64,000 nucleotides of DNA from Vombatus ursinus (taxonomy: Eukaryota > Chordata > Mammalia > Diprotodontia > Vombatidae), in contig NW_020954588.1 of NCBI RefSeq assembly GCF_900497805.2, forward strand, positions 7,112,464 through 7,176,463. Direction: 5' to 3'. Below, one piece after another: positions 23,187 through 35,300 of the stretch (position 1 is its first letter; every line of letters starts with the position of its first letter). The position numbers and the translations under genes are program-made. The notes beneath the pieces were generated by a model. That model searched no databases, was not told the origin of the DNA, and saw nothing but the letters and a program-made list of their open reading frames with translations.

Positions 23187-23335
23187 TTATATCTTGCTAT
23201 ACCAGTTCATGGAACGCTTTACAGCCTTGACCCAATTTTCCATACTGGGTTCATATTCTTTCCATTTCCTCTGTGGCTCAAAAACTCTTCCACTTTCCCT
23301 CAGTTTCTTTAATTCCTCTTTGTTTGTCCAAAACC
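23187..23335 (-). CDS. GK5: GK5 exon 16, coding end with TAA stop
   Basis: The acceptor TTCTAG joins a split Gly codon to [20 protein letters not shown], and the exon ends [12 protein letters not shown] followed by TAA at 23189-23187. This is the normal C terminus of GK5 (human ends RSMNWYNKT). The exon continues downstream as 3' UTR. Confidence 0.95.
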
Positions 23336-26300
23336 CTAGAAATAAGAAAAAAAAATTCTCAAATCTGATAGTAAATCCTGCCTAGAGCCATAAGATTGAA
23401 CACAAAGACTAGAAATAGGCGAGAAGGTACCTCCTGGACAATTTTTTTTTACAATTCAAGAGACTGATTTTGGAGGTGGAACATTTACTTCCATATTGAC
23501 TTCAGAGTGGGCACCGCCTCCGACAACATCCCTCACAAGCCCTCTAAGTTTTAGGAGACAGACTTGGTAAGTCGTGACATTACTGGAGGGACAATGAGAG
23601 GACAAGCACATCAAAGCATGACTGGTGGTGCTGTGAACTGGTCCAGTGGTTCTGGAAAGCACTTACTTCTACCTCAAAAGTCTCTAAAATTGTGAATATC
23701 CTTTGACTCAACAATACCACTACTGGGCATATAAACCTAAGAGGTCAAGGACAGAGGATAAGGATATCTAGATAACTCTAGAAATATAAATTTGTATATA
23801 GAGATAGATAGATAGATACATACATACATACATACATATATGTATATCTAGGCAAATATATATGTATGTGTGTATATATATATATATATATACACACACA
23901 TATACCATATGTGTGTGTACATGTATCTATTTATGCTTGTCCTGAAGATGGGAGAGAAGGGCATACCACAAGCAGTGACTTGACATAAGTAATGGGTGAG
24001 CAGGAGTAAAATGTAAACCCATACAGCCTTCCAAGTCTGTGCTTTATGACGAGAAATACTGCATCCAGGAAATATTTTAATCATACATACCAACAGCAAG
24101 ACCAGCCAGAGAAGCAGCTCCTAAACAAGACATATCTATCTGGGCAGGTCTGTCTATCTTCTCATTAATCAGGTCAGAAGTCATTTGCATAATAAAACTA
24201 TTCTTGCAGACCCCTCCATCTGCCCTATGGGAAGAAAGATGTACAAGGTAAAATATCAGTAATAAACACATCACTTAATGTTCCTTTAAATCAAAGTTAT
24301 ACCACAAAGGAATTCCTGTAGTCTTGAGTTTATTAAGATCATCTAACCCAGGGGTGGGGAACCTGTGTCCTGAGGTCACATGTGGCCTTCTAGGTCCTTG
24401 GGTGCGGCCTTTTGACTGAGTCCAAGTTCTACAAAACAAATCCTTTTATTAAGGGGATCCTAGAGGTCCTAGAGGGCCACAGGTTCCCCACCTTGATCTA
24501 GACCATTCCTCACTAGAGGTCTTCCTCACTGGAGCTGGAAAGGGCCCTGGTCTCTTGAGGTCTGTGGCTCCTATGGAGCTGGAAGGGATGGGGTGAGAGT
24601 GGAAGGTATAGAGGGAGGGAGAAGTTGGCATCAATTGAAGCAATTTTTCCAGTCACTCAACTAAGATATGGGAGAGGACCTAAATCTCTATTAGCAGAGG
24701 AAGTTGAAGAAATTAAAGAAATTGAAAGAAAATTTTGTTACACTTGGCTTTGGAAGTATAGCTTTGGTAAAAAGAGATTACTAACATCTGGGAGATCATG
24801 GATAAGTCACTTCACTTGGTCTTTTCTTTATCTGAAAAATGACAGCCCTGCACTAGGCATCCAGCTCTAAAGATCAAGACTCTACTTCTGATCTACTGAA
24901 CAAGTCCCCTGTACCATCTTCCCCCAGCTATCCCATTTACAGCTGGCTACTGAAGAAGCTGCAATAACCAGCTCAAATAGACAGATGGTGTGGAGGAAAC
25001 AAGGAATTTTTTTTACTAGTTCAGAATTCAGATATGAAATCCCCTGGTTTCAAATCTAACTACGGTCCATAGGGACATTCTGACAAAAGGCTTTAAGAAC
25101 TGATGCTGTCATTCAAGAGAGAGGCAAACAAAGCCTTTAATCATGCCAAGATCCTTAATATACATCCCATTCAGAAGACATCTAAGGCTGTGCTTTCCTC
25201 TAGGATCCTAATGCCTACTGTCTAGATTTGGGGGCAAGAGAAGTTAGGTTTAGGCCTTCTGAAACCTATCAGCACTTCCTCTAGCTCACGCTAAAAAGTC
25301 GTCTCTAGAAAATGATGGCAACTATTTTTCCATTAATCCTAAGGAACAAGATTTAAGGAAGGTTTGCTTTTTGAGGAATTAGGTCAAAAAGAACTTCAGA
25401 TGTTGAAATTTGTTAGAGTGGATAATTTAAGACGAATTCTTATTCGTTTTGGTTTTATAGTCTTAGTTAAGAAAGATTTGAGAACAGAAGAATTTATGAC
25501 TGAACAGGATAGAGAACATTATAAAATGCAAAATGGATAATTTTGATTATATCAAATTGAAAAGTTTTTGCACAAAGACAATGCAACCAAGATTAGAAGG
25601 GAAGCAGAAAACTGGGAAAGAATTTTTACAACCAGTATCTCTGATAAGGATCTCATTTCTAAAATATATAGAGAACTGAGTCAAATTTATAAGAATACAA
25701 GTCATTACCCAATTGATAAATGGTCAAAGGATATGAACAGGCAGTTCTCAGATGAAGAAATAGAAGCCATCTATAGTTATATGAAAAAGATGCTCTAAAT
25801 CATTATTGATTAGAGAAATGCAAATCAAAACAACTCTGAGGTACCATATCATACCCATCAGATTGGCCAACATGACAAAACAGGAAAATGATAAATGTTG
25901 GAGATGTGGGAAAATTAGAACACTAATGCATTGTTGGTGGAGTTGTGAAATGATCCAACCATTTTGGAGAGCAATGTGGAACTATGCCCAAAGGGCTATA
26001 AAACTGTGCATACCCTCTGACCCAGCAATAGCACTTCTAGGGCTGTATCCCAAAGAGATCATAAAAATGGGGAAAGGATCCACATGTACAAAAATATTTA
26101 TAGCAGTTCTTTCTGTGGTGGCAAAGAATTGGAAATTGCGGGGATGCCCATCAATTGGGGAATGGCTGGACAAGTTATGGTAGATGAATGTAATGGAATA
26201 CTATTGTGCTATAAGCAATGATGAGCAATTAGCAAGCAGACTTCTGAAAAACCTGAAAAGACTTATATGGTTTGATGCTAAGTGAAGTGAGCAGAACCAG

Positions 26301-29300
26301 GAGAATGTTATACATAGCAACAGCCACGCTGTGCAATGACTAACTTTGATAGACTTATCCCTTCTCAGCAATGCAAGGATATAAGACATCTCCAAAAGTC
26401 TCATGATGGAAAATGCTGTCCACATTCAGAGAAAGAACTATGGAGTTTGAATGCAGATCGAAACATACCATTTGTTCTTTTTTTCCCTTCTGTTTTGTTT
26501 TGTTGCCTTTTTCTTGTAGTTCCTCCTATATGGTTCTAATTCTTCCTTACATCACTAATGTGAAAATATGTTTAATAGGAATGTATACGTAGAGCCTATA
26601 TCAGACTGTGCGCTCTCTTGGGGAGGGAGGTGAGAAGAAAGGGGGAGAGAAATTTAAAACTCAAAAGCTTATAGAAGTGAATGTTGAAAACTAAAAATAA
26701 ATTAATAAAAAATTTAAAAAAAAAGAAAGATTCTATCATGTTGGAAGTAAAGTCTACATACCTAATTGTGGTAACAGGAATGTCAATCTCCTTTTGCATC
26801 ATCTCATACAATTGTTTATTTCTATTTAAAAAGAAAATATCTTTAGACAAAGTGCAAATCATGATTATATGTAGTTCCTTCAAAATGAAAAAAAAAATGC
26901 ACATAAGTTATATGCAGATGATACTCTTTCACAGATGATACTCTGTCATAGGACAGGGATAGGGATGGGACCTGTGATATAGGGAACTTCCAGGTAAGAA
27001 AACTCCTTCTATCAATGCAGGTTGGCACCTTTTCTGCAACTTAGTCTTAGAGAGTTGCCTAGAGAAGTGGTGTCAAACTCAAATAAAAACAGGGCCACTA
27101 TACCATACATTTGGAAATATTTAACAAAATAGATAAAAATACAATAGAACATCAATAATGTTAATATGTAGTTTTCTAAGACAATATATGGCCACTGGGA
27201 TCCTTATGTGTGGCTTAGTGGTCCCTATTAATTTTTAAACCTTCATTTGATGACAGTCATAAAGACAGAAACTAGACCTATGGTTTCATTGATTTTAGGG
27301 AAATCCCTGGTGAGACAACTCCTTCTACCAATGCAGATCAGCACCTTTTCTGCAAATGCTCTAAGTTATGATTTCATTCATATTAATGCTATCTATTAAT
27401 AACTGAAAATAAGAACAAACACAGGACAAGATATTATAAATGTTAACAGAACCCTTTAACTGAAATCACAGAATAAACATAAGGAAGAAGTGTTTGTTTG
27501 CTTTTTAGAACATTAGTACAGGGAGCAGTTCAGCACCTTCTCTACAACACACAGGCTTAGAGAGTTCTTTGGGTCACATAGCCAGAATGTATCCAAAGCA
27601 AGCCTTGAACCCAGGATCTCCAGACTCTGAGGCCAGCCCCTTACCCACTATACCAGGCTGCTTTTTTCAAAGTAAAAGTACTCAGGTAATAATATTGTTT
27701 GATTTCTAGTTGAGAATTACAGAGATTCTTCAAAATGCAAAGTGTGAGCTAAATAGGAGTTTATTTAATACCTGAAAGCTATTGACTCCAGTATGGCTCG
27801 TACAAGGTGATACTTATTAGTGGAAGACTTTAGACCCATGAAAGAGGCACATGCACAGGGGTCATTTAATGGAACCTACAAGGGAAAAAAGCACATAGTA
27901 TTACTTTATATATTTAAACATTTAGGAAAGATTTCAAATAGTAAAGAGAAAACTATACATGACAAAGACGCTACTTTGAGAAGAAAAAAATTACAGACAA
28001 TTTGAATTATGATATGGGACACTAAAAACTTGAGTGATCTGTCCAAGGTCACACAGTCGACATGTGACAGAGGCCTGCTCCCTAATCAATTCACCACACT
28101 GAATGTCATTAGGTAAAATAATACTGCAAAACACGAGATGGAATAAATCCTACCCATATAAAAGAACTAGTTTCCTTTAGGGGAAAAAACTCCCTCCAAT
28201 ATTTTCCTGGTAAGTTAGTTAAATTCTCTCTTCTAGTGAATTATATATAGGACTCTAACGGCCTAAAATGATTCTATACCCAGAAGCTATGAGTAATTTA
28301 CTTCTCTGGAATAATTTACTAGCCCATTTAGAAAAAGGAAGATATTAAAATGTGTAAAAATTTCTAAGAGGTAAATTCTTGGTTTCATGTTTCTCTTGAG
28401 TGTGAAAAATCATGGCTAACATAGATGGATGCTCAATTTTTTAATAATATTTAGTATTTTATTTTCCCCAGGTACATGTAAAAACAATTTTTAGCATTCG
28501 TTTTGAGTTCCAAATTCTCTCCCTTCCGCCCTCCCCTCCCCTCCCCTCCCCCCCCATTGAGAAGGCAACTCGACACAGGCTACACACGTGGTCATGCAAA
28601 ACATGTCCATAATAGCCATGTTGTGAAAGAAAACACAGACAAAAAAACTCAAGAAAAATAAAGAAGGTAAAAAAGGTATGTTTCAATCTATATTCAGACA
28701 TCATCAGTTCTTTCTCTGGGGATGGACAGCATTTTTCATAAGTCCTTCAGAGCTGTTTTGGATCGCTGCATTGCTGAGAATAGTTAAGTCATTCACAGCT
28801 GATCTGGATGCTTAATTTTTTAAAAAGATGCACAGTAATAATTACTTCTCATGATCTTAGGGTAATCTTTCTCAATTTGGCAAATTTGGAACACAGGTTC
28901 CAAATGAGGCAGGCTGAGTGTAAGACTTGAAGTCAAGAAGGTACAGGTTTAAATCTGGTCTCAGATACTTAGGAGCTGGGTGAGCACAGGCGAGGCACAG
29001 CTTCTCTGAGCCTCAGTTAACTCCTCGGTAAGATGAAGAGAGTAATAGCCACAGAACCTCCCTTCTCAGGTTGTTGTCAGGCTCCAATGAAAGAATGTGT
29101 GTGAATTAAAAAGTTTTTGCAAGGGCAGCTAGAAGATGGTGCAATGGATAGAGCACCAGCCCTGGAGTCAGGAGGACCCGAGTTCAAATATGGTCTTAGA
29201 CCAGACACTTGATACTTACTAGCTGTGTGACCCCGAGCAAGTCACTTAACCCCAATTGCCTCATTTAAAAAAAAGTTTTTGCCCAATCAAAGCCAATGCA

Positions 29301-32300
29301 ACCAAGGTTAGAAGGGAAGCAGAAAGCCGAAAAACAATTTTTACACCCAGTGTGTCTAATAAAGGCCTCATTTCTAAAATATATAGAGAACTGAGTCAAA
29401 TTTATAAGAATACAATCATTCCCCAATTGATAAATGGTCAAAGGATACGAACAGGCAGTTTTCAGATGAAGAAATTAAAGCTATCTACAGTCATATGAAA
29501 AAATGCTCTAAATCACTATCGATTAGAAAAATGCAAATCAAAACAACTCTGAGGTACCACATCACACCTATCAGATTGGCCAACATGACAAAACAGGAAA
29601 ATGATAAATGTTAGAGAACATGTGGGAAAACTGTAACACTAATGCATTGTTGGTAGAGTTGTGAAATGATCTAATCATTTTGGTGAGCAATTTGGAACTA
29701 TGCCCAAAGGGCTATAAAACTGTACATACCCTTTGACCCAGCAACAGCCCTTCTAGGGCTGTATCCCAAAGAGATCACAAAAATGGGAAAAAGACCCACA
29801 TGTATAAAAATATTTATAGTAGCTCTGTCTGTTGTAGCAAAGAATTGGAAATTGAGGGGATGCCCATCAATTGGGGAATGGCTAAACAAGTTGTGGTATA
29901 TGAATGTAATGGAATACTATTGTTCCATAAGAAATGATGAGCAAGTGGATTTCAGAAAAACCTGGAAAGACTTACATGAACTGATATGGAATGAAGTGAG
30001 CAGAACCAGAACACTGTACACAGTAACAGCCACATTGTTTGATGACCAACTTTGATAAGCCTTAGCTTTTCTCAGCAATGCAATGATCTAAGAGAATTCC
30101 AAGCCTAAAGATGGAAAATGCTATCCACATCCAGAGAAAGAACTCTGGAGTCTGAATGCAGATTGAAGCATACTATTTTCTCTCTTTTTCTGTTGTTTTT
30201 TCTTCTTGTGATTTTCCCCTTTGGTTCTGATTCTTCTTTACAACATGACTAATGTGGAAATGTGTTTAATATGATTGTACATGTATAGTCTATATCAGAT
30301 TACACACCATCTTGGGAAAGGGAAAAATTTAGAACTCAAAATCTTATAAAAGTGAATGCTGAAAATGCAAAATGAGTAAATAAATAAATAAACGAATGAA
30401 CGAATAATTTTAAAAAAAAGAAGAAGAAAGAAAGAATGTGTGTGAGTGGCCTGATGAAATCTAGAGCCCTCTATGTGTGAGCTTTGGTTCACTTGGCTGG
30501 TGATTACATGGCCTGGGAAGCGGAGGAAGAGTCAGGAGATGTTGGTGCTTGTCTTCATTATACCACCTCCTAAAGTCACACAACCCTGTTGAACGCCAGT
30601 TTTCTGCTCCTTAAAATGAGGGTCAGTGCATTTGCCCTGTCAAATTTACAGAGTTCTCATTGGGTTCAAATAAACAGATACAAGGGAAAGAAGTCAGAGA
30701 ACTATAAATGATAGCTATAAAGATTACTATATATGATGATATATAAAAGTATTAAAAAGCAAATATGCTCCTAAGATAATCATCATAGTTCTAGAATTTA
30801 AAGCAGAAACAAGTTTTTCTTATTTAAGATAGTCATTTAAAAAAAAATCCTACTGATTTGGGTTATTTTAAAGAATAAGAAATCATGCGCTTAGTAAGAC
30901 ATAGCTTTCCTTTAATAAATAAGTTTTCATTTATGTATGAGTTGCAACAAAATTGCTTTTCTAAACAACTTTATTTAAAAAGGTTTACTGGTATGGTACT
31001 TGTACTTGGGATGCATTATTTGGACGCTAGCCTCTCAAGACCTTGATTACTATTTGCCGGCTTTCAAACACAACTGGATTGGGTGGGATCATTTCTTGTG
31101 TAAAAATAAAGCATACTGCTACAGGATAGTCTTCTGCATTGGGACTTCAGGAGAAGTTTGTTACTTCCTGTCTAAGAGTGAAGGAACAAGGATTATTACA
31201 ACGATAGTGTGTGTCAAAGAAGACAAAGACAAGAGTCCCAGAAATGAAGTCATTGTACATTTCATAGCATCTTTCTTAAAAAGGGTGAGACTCGGAGCAG
31301 CGAGGCGGTGCAGTGGATAGAGCATCGGCCCTGGAGTCAGGAGGACCTGAGTTCAAATCCAGCCTCAGATACGTAACACTCACTAGCTTAACTGCCCATT
31401 GGTTAAGTGGGCAAGTCACTTAAACCCAATTGCCTCACCAAAAAAAAGGGGGGGGTGAGACTTAAGGTGCTAATTATTTCTTACATTTCCTGGATGAAAT
31501 CTAACCCCCCCTTTTTTGAAAATTTAATGAAATAACAATTCTTCACTTCTTCCCTTAAGTTGGGTGAAATTTAGCAGCTGATACACTTCACTCTAAAAAA
31601 GACATGCTCTTTCAGAGGGGAGTGAAATGATTCCTACATATAGTTTATAAATCTTGACTGCAGGGATCCTCAGGCTTGTTTTGAGGGCAGGACCCCACTG
31701 GGTTAGAGCACTGGGAAGACCTTCAAGGGTACACCGTACTTTCCCAAAGGTAAGGAAATGGATGGCTTTGGCAAACTAGTCCTAGTTCACAGGTTTAAAA
31801 AAAAGTTCTGTTTCAGTCCATTGCTAATTCTTGGGTTTGAGTTGGTTATACTTTCAATGAAAACCTTCCTAACTCTGAAAAGTCTGTTCAGTATTAGGAC
31901 AGCACATGAGACCACTAAGGCCCATCTGAAGGGACTTCTGTTTAATCCTAGAGAGTTTCTTGAGGACTAGGTATGGCTTCTCAGCTTTAGAATTCCACTA
32001 TTAGTTCAACTGACCCTACTCCCCTATGGTGTGCTGTACATTGTCCTCCTGTCCAAGTCAAGAGAATCTAGAGATAAGGTGGGAGGTGAGAATAGACAAA
32101 GTTCACGGGTTGAATTTTGTTCTTTTACCTGCAATCCACTAAAAGATGGAACAAAACAAACTCCTTCAGAATCTGGCAAACTTTTAGCCATTTTTTCAGT
32201 CTCATCGGCATCTGTGAAAAGATCTGCAAAAAGTTTTGGGTTATGGGGAAGAAGAAAAACAAATGAAAATATAATTACATAGAACAACACTAAGATTTAT

Positions 32301-35300
32301 CAGCACTAGAACTCCATATACACATGGGATGACCACATACATGATTACATGACTGCTCAAGCCCTGTAATGGATACCTCCAGATACTGCTCTGAGTACAT
32401 TTTGCCTCTAATATTGAGGACTCAGTTCTCAAGTTGATGGTATTTTAATCCAGTTAAATTCAAAAATATTTATTAAGCATCTACTATGCACAATGCCCTA
32501 GGGATACAAAGACAGAAATGAAAAGCAATCTTTGCCCTAAAGGGGCTTACATATTACTGGTTGAAAGAAATGGGGCCAGAACAGACTTTTAAGTTTAGTC
32601 GACATTTTGTCCATCGCTTTCTTAAGTCTAAACAATCAACAAACCAATAAATCAAGGTCTGATTTGTACCATTTGCCAATTTCTGTGGTATAAATGTTCA
32701 CACTGAAAATCTACCATTTAGCTCTCAAGAGCCCTGTATAAGCTGGCTCTAGCACATCCTGGATACAAGAATACAAACAAATAAATGCTCAAATGAAGTA
32801 GTGGTTTCATTAATGTGGCTTTTCCTTCCAACAGGGCAGATCTCAACCCATCCATGACTTCCTATCATGTGATAATTTTTTTCACTCGCAAAACAACTTT
32901 TTTAAAAGTAAAAAGGTAAGTAAACAGAGCTAATTTAAAGAGGAAGAGAGTAAAACCTGGTGTCCCTATTGAAACTTTCTCTCCTCTCTTAATCCATCTT
33001 CCCCACAACTGACAAAGGGAATGTCCAAAAGCTCAGGTCTGACCACATCCCCTTCTGGATAACACCAGTGGCCCTCAGGCCCTCCCCTGTTTGGCATTTA
33101 AAGCTTTTCATGAGCTGACTCATTTTCCAACCTCATCATCTCCTGTTCTCTCCTTCATACATCACTCTATGGTTCAGCCAGAGTGGCTGTGCTGTCTATC
33201 ACAGTGTTCTGTCTCTGCTCCATTGTGGGGTGGTTCCCCTATACCTAGACTGCGCTCCCTCCTCACCTCTGCCTCATAGAATCCTTTGTTTCTCCTGAAA
33301 CTCAGTTCAAACATTACTTTCTATACAAAATCATTCCTGATCACTCACACTCCATTTAATTTTAAAAAGAACTAGAGAGCCCTTGAGGCCCCTTCCAATC
33401 TGAGTCTGGGATTCTGATTCTAATGTCCCTGTTGGCCCTGGATACTAGAAGGGAAATACCTAGTACACTAGTGGCCCAGAGATGTGTTTAAGCTTGAAAT
33501 GTAAGCTTATCATATCAGCACAGGTCTGACAGAAAAAGATAAAAAAGTTTTTAAATGCATAGAACAGAAGAAAGCACATATAATCAGAGCAGTTTACAAG
33601 TTATGGGTAGAATTTGTTACATTTTAAAACAAGTAATGTAAATGAAGACTCATGATTTCACATAGAAGCTTCCTTTGTGTTCTTAGGTGTGAACTGGTAG
33701 GCTTTTTTTGGGTGTTTAAGTTCTGGATTAATGGAAGGAGGAGGTGCAGAGAGATGGGAAGATAAGAAAAGATGTTTTTGTTAAATTTTAGAATTTAAAT
33801 AAAAACAATTTAAGTAGCTAGTTAAATTGAAAAAATGATGAATTGATTCATGGCTAATTCTTATGCCTGGATTTCACCTAAGGATTTGGGTTTTAAAAGG
33901 TAGAACAGAAATACAAGAGTACAGACAGGACGAAAGAGTGACACACAGCCTCTGACTAGATTCCTGGGAAGGGAAATAGGCACTTTTACAAGTGAACCAC
34001 ATGGCCCTAGGGATGCCAGCTGATGAAAGCAGCTAGACAAGTGAGCGAGCAGTAATGGAGTGTTAATGATGGAACAATCAAGGGCCCTCCTGGACCAAGT
34101 CTCCTCCATTTAGGAACAGAATTTTATCTAGTCCTAGCAGTAAACACTGACTCTGTACCATGGGAATAAAAGAGAAGCAGGGGCTAGGAATGGACTTTGC
34201 TGCAGCTGAGAGAAGAGTAGCAAGTGACACAACCACAGTGAAGATCACATCTGGTCCTCCCCCTTAACTGACATGTGAGACATGTGCACTGGTCAGGTCC
34301 TAAAAGAAGGAAAGATGAGGCAGGATCCAGGGGGTGACTCCTGGGGAACCCTAGGAAGTAGTTTTCTCATTTCATTTCAAGACTATATAGGTGTCATGGG
34401 GAAATGGGACTCTCCTCTCCAGGTAAAATCTCTGGCTCTTTAGTTATCCCAAAAGCTTTTTCCTTTTTGGAGGAACCATGCTTAAAGTAGTACTATATAA
34501 GTCTAGAGGACTGCATATGTCTCTGGAGAGGAAGGACTAATGAGAATGAGAAAGAATTGTCTGGCAGTTTATGTGAGAAGCTTCCAAGATTAAATACAAG
34601 TAATGTGGAACTGTTTGAAGGCCTGGATCCACAGAATGAAAAAAGATAGATAGACACGGATGGAGACAAATGGGCAGACAGATCTTTTATTAAGCAATTA
34701 TTATGTGCCAGGTAATGTGCTTGGCAGTAGAAAGAAAGGCAATCTCTGTCCTTACAGAACATCTTATAACAGGGAAAGGCAAAACAGAAAGAGAAGCATG
34801 AAGGGGAAAGGCATAGTGGCAGAAAACCGTGCTACAGTGGCTGCTGAGCTGGTCTGGGAGTGGCATGCAGGTCCCATGGATGCAGTGGGGAATGGGGGAG
34901 AAGAGGACAATGGTCAAATACAGGCAGAATGGTAATTTGGTGTCAGCTTGGAAGAAAGCCCCTAGTGAAATGTTCTAAGATGATTTTAAAGCCAATTTGC
35001 CATCAACAGATGGCAAAGTAGTAGGAAGAAGTACATCTAGCTCTGTCCTCTCCCCCACCCTGCAACTCCTCCAAACAGGAGCTATAATGATAGAGTAGAA
35101 AAAGCTGAACTTTCCCACATTCCCCTCCAAACTACCTTAAAACAATGCCTCAAATCAAAATGTGGAGTGCAGAGCCAACAAAAGGTCAGAGTGAGACATC
35201 CTTCCAGTCCAAGACAACAGAGGACGTCAGAAAGAAACCTAGCAGAGAAGGCTGGCCTGGAGCCCACGTGAATGAAACACCAGTGGTGGGACCACATGGA

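Noticed and set aside
23801-23935. Tandem array as a CRISPR or minisatellite
   Set aside because: Units are 2-4 bp without spacers; it is an ordinary compound microsatellite in a vertebrate intron.
31000-31320. 106-codon plus-strand open frame as a host exon
   Set aside because: It runs into a SINE at its end, shows no protein family pattern and lies in a GK5 intron.
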